From the NCBI GenBank assembly GCA_029884035.1, contig JAOUIM010000048.1, positions 1 to 13,512 on the forward strand: a stretch of DNA of 13,512 nt. The letters run 5' to 3'. The notes under the pieces are model-generated. The model saw only the letters and a program-made list of their open reading frames with translations. It made no database searches and was not told the DNA's origin. Below, piece after piece: positions 7,578-13,512 of this stretch. Both the position numbers and the translations under genes were made by a program. The DNA comes from Aquincola sp. (lineage in GTDB: Bacteria; Pseudomonadota; Gammaproteobacteria; Burkholderiales; Burkholderiaceae_C). How positions within the stretch are numbered: position 1 is the first letter of the stretch; each line of letters starts with the position of its first letter.

Positions 7578-7949
7578 ATGGCCGACTACAGACACAACAC
7601 AGAGCAGACCAACGTGATGCCGCATCACGCACTGGAGAAGGACGGCTGGAAGATCGTTTCCGGCACGCCGAAGAAGTCGCTGCGCATCGACCATGGGTCG
7701 GCGGACAAAGGCCCTGTGGTGGGCATCTGGTCTTGCACCCCCGGTGTCATCGAGATGGCGTCGCTGCCCTTCCATGAATTCGTCACTCTCTCTGCGGGCA
7801 AGGCGCACATCACGCTGGACGGCGGTGAACCTTTACCGATCCAGGCGGGCGACAGCTTCTTCTTCCCCAAGGGTTCGGCGGTCCGCTGGGACATCCAGGA
7901 GACCGTTTCGAAGTTCATGGTGGTGTGCGGCACCGCAGCGGTGATTTGA
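7578..7949 (+). CDS. Small Cupin_3 (DUF861-type) domain protein
   Basis: This 123-residue single-domain protein has the double-stranded beta-helix signature of the Cupin_3/DUF861 family: HEFVTLSAGKAHITLDGG (about 67-84), then IQAGDSFFFPKGSAVRW (about 88-104), then a KFMVV strand. In the first motif, E-x-V...G precedes a glycine-rich turn; the second gives the GD-x-x-x-x-P-x-G-x-x-x-x-W pattern common in this family. Characterised relatives include ureidoglycine aminohydrolase-like proteins, but most members next to oxidoreductases and transaminases have no known role. The frame is open from 7512, but ATG 7578 is preferred: AAAGGCAGG at 7563-7571 is well placed and the longer N-terminus resembles nothing. 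No signal peptide is present. It may be a small isomerase or hydrolase, or a substrate-binding accessory in this pathway. Confidence 0.78.
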   Translation: MADYRHNTEQTNVMPHHALEKDGWKIVSGTPKKSLRIDHGSADKGPVVGIWSCTPGVIEMASLPFHEFVTLSAGKAHITLDGGEPLPIQAGDSFFFPKGSAVRWDIQETVSKFMVVCGTAAVI

Positions 7950-8047
7950 GACCCCGCCCGCGAGCATCGGCCGCTGTCCCAACCCAACTGCGCACGGCCA
8001 AGCATCACGAGCCTGATCATCCATCGAAATCGACGAAGGGAACTGCG

Positions 8048-9412
8048 ATGACGACGACCATCCACCAGGGCATGCCGGACCACTTGTGGCGCCCGCTCAC
8101 TCAACACCAGATCCTGAAGGGCAACACGCCGAACCGGATCGTCAGCGCCAAGGGGTGCTTTCTCACCGACCAGAACGGCAATCGCATGCTCGACGCGCTG
8201 GCGGGCCTGTGGTGCGTGAACATCGGCTATGGGCGGCGCGAAATCGGCGAGGTCGCGGCCAGGCAGATGACCGAGCTCAACTACCTGGCCCCGGTCATGA
8301 CCTGTGGCCCGGTCGTCGACTTCGCCGCGAAGTTGCAGCAGCTCCTGGGCTTCGATTGCCACGTCTACTTCTCGTCGAGCGGCTCCGAAGCCAATGAGTC
8401 TGCCTTCAAGATTGCGCGCCAGTACCACCTTCAGGCAGGCAACGGCGGCGAGCGGCGGTTCAAGATCATTTCGCGCTACCGCGCCTATCACGGCGCCACG
8501 ATGGGTGCGATGGCAGCCACCGGGCAGGCGGAGCGCAAGATCGGCTACGACCCGGGCCCGGTGGGCTTCATCCAGATCATGCCGCCCTACCCCTATCGCG
8601 GCCACCCGAAGCTGACGATCGAGGAGCATGGCGAGCAGTGCGCGCAGCAGCTGGAGGAGACCATCCTCCACGAGGGCGCCGAGACCGTGGCCGCGTTCAT
8701 CATGGAGCCGGTCATCTCGGGCGGCGGCGTTCTGGTTCCACCTGACAACTACATTCCGCGGGTCCGAGAAATCTGCGACCGCCACGGCGTCCTGATGATC
8801 TACGACGAGGTCGTCTCGGGTTTCGGCCGGCTGGGCACGATGTTCGGCTACGAACGCTGGAAGTCCGAGGCCGACATCATGACCTTCGCCAAGGGCCTGG
8901 GCAGTGGCTACGTCCCGGTTGCCGCCACCGTGGTGAAGGACCACATTTTCGAAAAGTTCCTGAGCACTCCTGGCAACATGCAACACTTCCGACAGGTCAA
9001 CACCTACGGCGGACACCCGGTGGCCGCTGCGGTGTCTCTGAAGGCGATCCAGATCGTCGAGGAGGAGCGCCTGGCCGAGAACGCAAGCCAGGTGGGCGAA
9101 TACACGCGCATCCAGATCCGCCAATTGCTGGGAGACCATCCCTACGTGGGCGAAGTGCGCGGCATCGGCATGTTGACAGGCGTCGAGCTGGTCCAGGACA
9201 GGCAGACCAAGGTTCCGCTGCCGGATGCCGCGATGGTCGGCATCACGACCGATTGCGTGCGCAACGGCGTGCTCCTGGGGCGCAACACGAACACGGTCCC
9301 GGGGCGCAACAACGTGATCCTGATCGCGCCGCCCTTGGTCCTGACCCGGGCCGAGGCGGATCAGGTCGTCGACACCTTTGCGGGCGCGATGAAACGAGCG
9401 CTGAACAAGTAG
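8048..9412 (+). CDS. Class III PLP-dependent aminotransferase (omega-amino acid:pyruvate type)
   Basis: This 454-residue fold-type I aminotransferase has all key PLP residues. The phosphate-binding loop is SGSEAN (111-116), the Asp that holds the pyridine nitrogen is D253 in IYDEVVSGFGRLG, and the Schiff-base lysine is K282 in TFAKGLGSGYVP. The early segment LDALAGLWCVNIGYGRREI is typical of omega-transaminases acting on beta-alanine, GABA, taurine or other terminal amines with pyruvate or an oxo acid as acceptor. The substrate cannot be read from sequence. ATG 8048 is favoured because GAAGGGA (8035-8041) lies 6 nt upstream; the frame extends to 7925 but would overlap the cupin gene. The reaction would be expected to yield an aldehyde or oxo acid, a natural feed for the ThDP enzyme two genes upstream. 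No truncation is seen. Confidence 0.9.
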   Translation: MTTTIHQGMPDHLWRPLTQHQILKGNTPNRIVSAKGCFLTDQNGNRMLDALAGLWCVNIGYGRREIGEVAARQMTELNYLAPVMTCGPVVDFAAKLQQLLGFDCHVYFSSSGSEANESAFKIARQYHLQAGNGGERRFKIISRYRAYHGATMGAMAATGQAERKIGYDPGPVGFIQIMPPYPYRGHPKLTIEEHGEQCAQQLEETILHEGAETVAAFIMEPVISGGGVLVPPDNYIPRVREICDRHGVLMIYDEVVSGFGRLGTMFGYERWKSEADIMTFAKGLGSGYVPVAATVVKDHIFEKFLSTPGNMQHFRQVNTYGGHPVAAAVSLKAIQIVEEERLAENASQVGEYTRIQIRQLLGDHPYVGEVRGIGMLTGVELVQDRQTKVPLPDAAMVGITTDCVRNGVLLGRNTNTVPGRNNVILIAPPLVLTRAEADQVVDTFAGAMKRALNK

Positions 9413-9427
9413 AGGCTGCGCTGCCCT

Positions 9428-9445
9428 GCGGCGGCATCGCGCCGC
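9428..9445 (+). other. Short hairpin after the aminotransferase
   Basis: GCGGCG (9428-9433) pairs with CGCCGC (9440-9445) around a 6-nt loop, 15 nt after the aminotransferase stop. A TTTT occurs at about 9473-9476 but is too far away for an intrinsic terminator. It may only be a GC-rich coincidence. Confidence 0.22.
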
Positions 9446-9496
9446 GACGAGGCCGCACTGGGTTTTGCCGCATACCCCTGTCCATTGGAGAGAGAG

Positions 9497-9787
9497 ATGA
9501 TCAGACACATCGTCATGTTCACCTGGAAGCCGGGCACGCCAGCCTCGATCAAGGAAGACGTGCTGAAGGGCTTTGCCCACATGAAGAACACGATCGAACA
9601 CGTGATTCACATGGAGTGCGGCAACGACCAGAAGCTTGCCGAAGGAAATTACGATTTCGCGATGATTGCCGACTTTGCGGACAAGCAGGCTTGGTCAGCC
9701 TATCGAACGCACCCGGAGCACCTAGCCTTCGTCAAGAAGTTCGGAGCGCTGTCGGATCAGATTGCACGCATCCAGATCGAAATCTGA
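9497..9787 (+). CDS. Dabb (stress-responsive alpha/beta barrel) domain protein
   Basis: This 96-residue protein of the dimeric alpha+beta barrel (Dabb) family opens MIRHIVMFTWKPGT, the classical N-terminal strand with the conserved His (H4). It continues with a helix around EDVLKGFAHMKNTI, the strand NYDFAMIADFADKQAW, and the typical YRTHPEHLAFVKKF helix (about 75-88), where the HP-x-H dipeptide region is conserved. The family folds as small ferredoxin-like barrels. Some members are cyclases, dehydratases or monooxygenase-like enzymes in catabolic clusters; most are uncharacterised. ATG 9497 is preceded by GGAG at 9487-9490. A TTG in the same frame at 9485 is less likely. It sits between the aminotransferase and the importer genes, 84 and 88 nt away, suggesting a pathway-specific rather than housekeeping role. 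Confidence 0.85.
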   Translation: MIRHIVMFTWKPGTPASIKEDVLKGFAHMKNTIEHVIHMECGNDQKLAEGNYDFAMIADFADKQAWSAYRTHPEHLAFVKKFGALSDQIARIQIEI

Positions 9788-9875
9788 AGTTCCCCCGGCT
9801 CGGGCCACTCCGCACTGCCCCATCAACGCGTCGCGAACCACCCGTTCGACCTATTCCACCGAGCGAGAAAACCCA

Positions 9876-11399
9876 ATGCAGATCCATCTTCATCTGGCAA
9901 TCACCCGCAGATTCCTGCTTTGTGCCACGGTAGCCGCTTCGCTGGCCGCAGCCGTCCCCTCGGCACTGGCACAGAAGAGCGGGTCCACCCTCACCGTCGG
10001 ACGCCCAGCGGATGTGTCGTCGATGAACGTGTTTGCGCACGCGACGGTCGAGGACGAAATCGTGCACCCGATGGTGTTCGATACGCTGGTGTACGGTGCG
10101 AAGAACGATCTGGGTTATGGGCCCGGCCTGGCCGAAAGCTGGTCCTTCGATGCTGCGGCCAACGCCTACACGTTCAAGTTGCGCACCAATGCGAAGTTCT
10201 CGAACGGCAAGCCAATGAAGGCCGCCGACGTGGTGTTCTCGATCAACGAGTCGCGCCAGAAGTCGACCAACTACAAGGGATTGCTGGCCGGCGTGACGGG
10301 TGTCCAGGCGGCCGGGGAGCACAGCGTCAAGGTGACCTTGGCGGGCACCGACAACCTGTTCCTCTCCGGCCTGCTGTGGGTGTACGTGGTGCCCGAGAAC
10401 TACGGTGGCGCCAAGCTGGAGGACTTCTTCGCCAAGCCCGTCGCGTCCGGCCCCTTCACGCTGGGCGAATGGACCCCCGGCTCCTCCATGACCCTGTCGA
10501 AGAACCCGAACTACTGGAACGCGGCCAAAACCGGCCTGGACGCGGTCAGGATGAAGATCATCCAGGGCGACAACGAGCGCCTGGCCGCCTTCAAGTCCGG
10601 CGGCATCGACATCTACGAGAGCGTGCGCTTCGACTTCATCGACCAGATCCCGGTGAAGAACCGCGTCGTCGTCAATCCGACGGCGCGCACCATGCTGCTC
10701 TACACCAACAACAACAAGGCGCCATTCAACAACATCGAGGCGCGCAAGGCCTTGTCCATGGCGATCGATCGCGAAGCGATCCGCAAAGCCCTATGGCCCA
10801 ATCTGTCGACGCCGATCCAGGGTCTGCTGATGCCCGGTACGGCCGATACGGTTCCGGCGACCAATGGCAAGTGGGATTACGACCTCAAGGCGGCCAAGGC
10901 CGCGCTCGCTGCATCGCCGACGCCCGGCGCCAAGATCCGCATCAGTGCGGCCTACAGCCGAGGCGTCGACGAGGTGCTGGTGCAAGCCGTCCAGTCCCAA
11001 CTGCAGGCGGCCGGCTTCAAGGTCGAGCTCAATGTGTCGGACTTCAATACCGTCATGGGGCAGGTCCTGAAGAGCGATTTCGATGTCTGGCTGATCGGCA
11101 ATACCACGTTTGGCACGACCGCGGCGGAGATGCTGAACTTCTACGCGTCCGCGTTTGGCCCGCTCGGCGGATGGGATCTCAAGGCCATCGGCGCCATGGT
11201 CACCGAATACCGCACCGCGAAGGATGCCGCCACCCGCAAGGAGGCCGTGCGCAAGTTCGAGAACCTGATGCGGGCAAGTTATACGGCCTCACCTGTCGGC
11301 CACCCAGCCACCGTGTTCGGCGTGGCGGACGGCGTCAAGGGGCTGGATCCACTCGTGACCACGGCATACCGGCTCGATCAGATCCGGCTCTCGCGCTGA
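9876..11399 (+). CDS. ABC transporter substrate-binding protein, family 5 (peptide/nickel type)
   Basis: This 507-residue periplasmic solute-binding protein belongs to the DppA/OppA class (SBP_bac_5). A Sec-type signal peptide spans residues 1-32: positively charged ITRR, a hydrophobic core, then PSALA with predicted cleavage before Q33. The TRRF sequence hints at Tat but lacks the consensus spacing, and the cysteine at 16 is not in a lipobox. The mature part shows family landmarks: PGLAESWSFD, KFSNGKPMKAADVVFSIN, SGPFTLGEW, LSKNPNYWN, and NNIEARKALSMAIDRE. Ligands in this family include di- and oligopeptides, opines, heme, nickel chelates and various amino compounds; the ligand here is unknown. 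The frame is open from 9762, but only ATG 9876 places the signal peptide at the N-terminus. It is followed after 83 nt, including a strong hairpin, by permease genes. Confidence 0.92.
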   Translation: MQIHLHLAITRRFLLCATVAASLAAAVPSALAQKSGSTLTVGRPADVSSMNVFAHATVEDEIVHPMVFDTLVYGAKNDLGYGPGLAESWSFDAAANAYTFKLRTNAKFSNGKPMKAADVVFSINESRQKSTNYKGLLAGVTGVQAAGEHSVKVTLAGTDNLFLSGLLWVYVVPENYGGAKLEDFFAKPVASGPFTLGEWTPGSSMTLSKNPNYWNAAKTGLDAVRMKIIQGDNERLAAFKSGGIDIYESVRFDFIDQIPVKNRVVVNPTARTMLLYTNNNKAPFNNIEARKALSMAIDREAIRKALWPNLSTPIQGLLMPGTADTVPATNGKWDYDLKAAKAALAASPTPGAKIRISAAYSRGVDEVLVQAVQSQLQAAGFKVELNVSDFNTVMGQVLKSDFDVWLIGNTTFGTTAAEMLNFYASAFGPLGGWDLKAIGAMVTEYRTAKDAATRKEAVRKFENLMRASYTASPVGHPATVFGVADGVKGLDPLVTTAYRLDQIRLSR

Positions 11400-11436
11400 G
11401 GCGGATGAGGCTCACACGCCCACGCACCGGCCCCGG

Positions 11437-11472
11437 GGGGCTGCGGCCCGCGCCAGGGCAGCCCGCAGCCCC
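11437..11472 (+). other. Strong intercistronic hairpin between binding protein and permease
   Basis: GGGGCTGCGG at 11437-11446 and CCGCAGCCCC at 11463-11472 form a perfect 10-bp, almost all-GC stem. The 16-nt loop has a nested CCC/GGG pairing at 11447-11449 and 11456-11458. It occupies most of the 83-nt gap after the binding-protein stop and ends 10 nt before the permease ATG at 11483. No T-run follows. By analogy with other importer operons, such hairpins can stabilise the binding-protein mRNA and reduce permease expression. That role is inferred. Confidence 0.5.
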
Positions 11473-11482
11473 GTTGCGTTGA

Positions 11483-12433
11483 ATGGCCCCGATGTCGCAC
11501 GCCGGCTTCATCGCGAAGCGTCTGCTGCAGACGATTCCGCTGATGGCCGCGATCATGTTCCTCGTGCTGCTCTTGCTGCACGTCATTCCCGGTGACCCGG
11601 CGCGCGCGATCGCTGGCCTGAACGCCAGCGAGGAAACCGTGCAGAAGATCCGCGAGGACCTGGGTCTGGACAAGTCCTTGCCGGTGCAATACGTCACCTA
11701 CGTCGGCCGTGCGTTGCAGGGCGACCTCGGCAAGTCCACGCGTTCGGGCAGGAGCGTCAACTCCATCATCGCGGATCGCATGGCGCCGACGGCGTGGCTG
11801 CTGTTGTGCGGCACGCTCTTGAGCGTGCTCGTCTCGTCGCTGGTGTCGGCGGCGGCGGCCCGCCGCAAGGACACCCTGCTGGACTACGGCTTGAGCGGAC
11901 TGACCGTGGGTGGCATCAGCATGCCGACCTACTGGGTCGGCCTGATGCTGATCCTGCTGGTGGCGCTGCCCACGGGCCTGTTCCCGATTTCCGGCTTCGG
12001 CGAAGGCTTCCTCGGCCACCTGAATGCCATCGTCCTGCCGGCCTGCACGTTTTCCATCGCCATTTCCCCGGTCATGATCCGGGCGCTGCGGGCGAAGTTC
12101 ATCGCCTTGTACGCCCAGGACTTCGTGATGATGTCGCGCGCCGCAGGCTTGAGCGAGAGGGCCATCCTCCTGCGCCACCTCTCGCGCCACGCGGCCATCA
12201 TCCTGCTCACGATGATCTCGGTCCAGGTCGGACCGATGATCTTCGTCAGCCTGGTGATCGAGAAGACTTTTTCATTGCCCGGCCTGGGCGAGGCGCTGGT
12301 CAATGCCGTGTCGCAAAGGGACTTTCCGGTCGTCCAGGGCATCACGCTGGTGACGGCCTTCTTCGTCACGCTCGTCCACCTGGGCGTGGACATCCTGACG
12401 TCGTTCCTGAATCCAAGGGCGGGCCTGCAATGA
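11483..12433 (+). CDS. ABC transporter permease, DppB type
   Basis: This 316-residue inner-membrane permease is the first of two in a peptide/nickel-type importer. It begins with the DppB-like N-terminal helix (IAKRLLQTIPLMAAIMFLV), followed by the conserved IPGDPAR stretch (about 36-42) and the LGLDKSLPVQYVTYV amphipathic segment, where LGLDxPLPxQY is usual. About six membrane spans are expected. The cytoplasmic EAA-like coupling loop is DFVMMSRAAGLSERAILLRH (about 213-232), which contacts the ATPase. The C-terminal region contains EKTFSLPGLGEALV, a typical family element. ATG 11483 or the in-frame ATG 11492 could be the start; neither has a clear Shine-Dalgarno, and the hairpin just upstream may limit initiation. 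The stop overlaps the next start as ATGA. Confidence 0.92.
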   Translation: MAPMSHAGFIAKRLLQTIPLMAAIMFLVLLLLHVIPGDPARAIAGLNASEETVQKIREDLGLDKSLPVQYVTYVGRALQGDLGKSTRSGRSVNSIIADRMAPTAWLLLCGTLLSVLVSSLVSAAAARRKDTLLDYGLSGLTVGGISMPTYWVGLMLILLVALPTGLFPISGFGEGFLGHLNAIVLPACTFSIAISPVMIRALRAKFIALYAQDFVMMSRAAGLSERAILLRHLSRHAAIILLTMISVQVGPMIFVSLVIEKTFSLPGLGEALVNAVSQRDFPVVQGITLVTAFFVTLVHLGVDILTSFLNPRAGLQ

Positions 12434-13293
12434 CGGAGCAGGCGGCCTCTGCGTTGCCGGGTGATGCGCCAGCCCCGGTGCGCCGTCCGACGCGCAAGCC
12501 TCTGCCGGTGAAGTTCAAGATCGGCGTGGCCATCGTGATCGGCTATGTGCTTCTCGGCGTGCTGGGCCCCGCCTTGTCGTCCGCCGATCCGGACCAGTCG
12601 AACATCCTGGCTCGGCTGCAGGCGCCCAGCGACGAGAATTGGCTCGGCACCGATCCACTGGGGCGCGACTTCCTGGTGCGGCTGCTGGTCGCCATTCGCG
12701 TCGATCTGCCGGTGGCGTTCCTGGCGGCCTTCTGTCCCATGGTCATCGGCACCGCCGTCGGTGCGCTGGCCGGCTACTTCGGGCGCCTGCCCGACATGGT
12801 CGTCAGCCGCGCCGCCGACCTGGTCCAGGCCTTTCCGGTCTACGTGTTCCTGCTCGTGCTGGTGTTCGCGCTGGGCAGCGGGGCCACGTCGTTCATCATC
12901 GCCGCGACGGCCATCGCATGGGTGGGCTACGCGCGCCTGACCCGGGGCGAGGTGCTGCGCCTGCGGTCGCTGGAGTTCGTCGCCGCTGCCAGGGTGAGCG
13001 GCTTGCCCGAGCTGCGGATCCTGGCCACGCACGTGATGCCGAACGCACTGCCGCAGACCCTCATCTACTTCATGTCGGACATCGTGCTGATGGTGCTGGT
13101 GCTGAGTTCGCTGTCCTTCCTCGGGGTGGGCATTCAGCCCCCGACCGCCGAATGGGGGCGGATGATTGCCGAGGGCCAGCCCTTCCTGCACAGCCACTGG
13201 AGACTGGCAGTCCTGCCCGGCCTGATGTTGATGCTGTTCGGTATCGCGTTGTCGCTGATCGCCGATGGCCTGGACGATTGGTATCGGGCATGA
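12430..13293 (+). CDS. ABC transporter permease, DppC type
   Basis: This 287-residue partner permease follows DppC architecture. It has a proline-rich cytoplasmic N-terminus (about 1-28), a first membrane span (IGVAIVIGYVLLGVLGPAL), then the periplasmic NWLGTDPLGRDFLVRLL motif (about 69-85), almost the family consensus HxLGTDxLGRDxxSR. The EAA coupling loop is EFVAAARVSGLPELRILATH (about 179-198), followed by MPNALP. LSFLGVGIQPPTAEWGRMI near the C-terminus is strongly conserved in DppC-like proteins. ATG 12430 overlaps the upstream stop as ATGA, indicating translational coupling. The frame is open far upstream (from 11794), but that stretch lies antiparallel in meaning to dppB-like coding and is not real. 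Its own stop overlaps the ATPase start in the same ATGA manner. Confidence 0.93.
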   Translation: MTEQAASALPGDAPAPVRRPTRKPLPVKFKIGVAIVIGYVLLGVLGPALSSADPDQSNILARLQAPSDENWLGTDPLGRDFLVRLLVAIRVDLPVAFLAAFCPMVIGTAVGALAGYFGRLPDMVVSRAADLVQAFPVYVFLLVLVFALGSGATSFIIAATAIAWVGYARLTRGEVLRLRSLEFVAAARVSGLPELRILATHVMPNALPQTLIYFMSDIVLMVLVLSSLSFLGVGIQPPTAEWGRMIAEGQPFLHSHWRLAVLPGLMLMLFGIALSLIADGLDDWYRA

Positions 13294-13512
13294 CACGCAT
13301 CCTGAACATCGAGGGCCTGCGGGTGGATCTGGTGTCGCACGGCCGGGTCACCTCGCCGGTGGGGCCGCTCGACTTGTCCCTGGATGCCGGCGAGTGCCTG
13401 GGCATCGTGGGCGAGACCGGATCCGGGAAGAGCCTGACCCTGAAGGCGATCCTCGATCTCCTGCCCGCTGGCTTGTCGCGCGGCAGCGGGAAGCAGCAGA
13501 TTGCCGAAGGCG
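13290..13512 (+). CDS. ABC transporter ATP-binding protein, DppD type (partial, N-terminus)
   Basis: This gene begins with ATG 13290 overlapping the DppC-type stop (ATGA) and runs off the right edge, leaving 74 visible residues. It opens MTRILNIEGLRVDL, the first strand of an ABC nucleotide-binding domain, and contains the Walker A motif GETGSGKS (about 46-53) preceded by LGIV, as in DppD/OppD proteins. The following LTLKAILDLLPAG is the usual helix after Walker A in this family. Signature motif, Walker B and the C-terminal oligopeptide/dipeptide extension lie off-window. It should power the importer formed by the three upstream genes. Whether a second ATPase (DppF type) follows or both are fused cannot be seen. 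Confidence 0.92.
   Translation, partial: MTRILNIEGLRVDLVSHGRVTSPVGPLDLSLDAGECLGIVGETGSGKSLTLKAILDLLPAGLSRGSGKQQIAEG

Noticed and set aside
5767..9412. Taurine pathway (Tpa + Xsc) interpretation of the transaminase and ThDP enzyme
   Set aside because: The ThDP enzyme's N-terminal sequence does not resemble Xsc as I recall it, and no phosphotransacetylase or sulfite exporter is visible in the window.
9428..9480. Intrinsic terminator after the aminotransferase
   Set aside because: The TTTT lies about 27 nt beyond the short stem, so the hairpin plus U-run geometry is wrong.
7625..9610. Long minus-strand open frame across cupin, aminotransferase and Dabb genes
   Set aside because: It spans three well-supported + strand genes, has no recognisable domain, and reflects third-position GC bias.

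Overview
The window is a gene-dense, GC-rich stretch whose genes all lie on the + strand. Its codon use, short intercistronic gaps and gene families fit a betaproteobacterium, most likely Burkholderiales. That placement is inferred from style; no taxonomic marker gene is present.

Layout: (1) positions 1-143 are the 3' end of a glutathione S-transferase-like gene. (2) Positions 144-729 hold no gene I can support. (3) Positions 730-5667 encode a heterotetrameric sarcosine-oxidase-type enzyme in the classical order soxB-soxD-soxA-soxG (beta, delta, alpha, gamma). The alpha-subunit gene carries a 1-base frameshift at an A4 run at 3018-3021. Adding one A restores a continuous frame of about 960 residues. 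(4) Positions 5767-9787 encode four metabolic proteins: a thiamine-diphosphate (ThDP) enzyme resembling 2-hydroxyacyl-CoA lyase/oxalyl-CoA decarboxylase, a small Cupin_3 protein, a class III PLP aminotransferase and a Dabb-domain protein. (5) Positions 9876-13512 encode a peptide/nickel-type (DppABCD-like) ABC importer: an exported binding protein, two permeases and the first 74 residues of an ATPase, cut by the window edge.

From soxB onward the gaps are 13 nt, 4 nt, a 4-nt overlap, 99, 62, 98, 84, 88 and 83 nt, then two ATGA overlaps. This is consistent with one long transcription unit or a few closely coupled ones. GC-rich hairpins in the gaps after the ThDP enzyme, after the aminotransferase and after the binding protein may adjust relative expression.

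The most interesting signal is the alpha subunit. It keeps two complete sets of cysteines that look able to ligate [2Fe-2S] clusters: C-x4-C-x2-C-x12-C near the N-terminus and C-x-C...C-x4-C in the middle. As I recall them, classical O2-using sarcosine oxidases lack both. With the importer, aminotransferase and ThDP lyase alongside, and no glyA or purU in view, I infer an uptake and catabolic module for an unidentified secondary amine or N-alkyl amino compound, probably with dehydrogenase-type electron flow. Substrate and pathway order cannot be read from the sequence.
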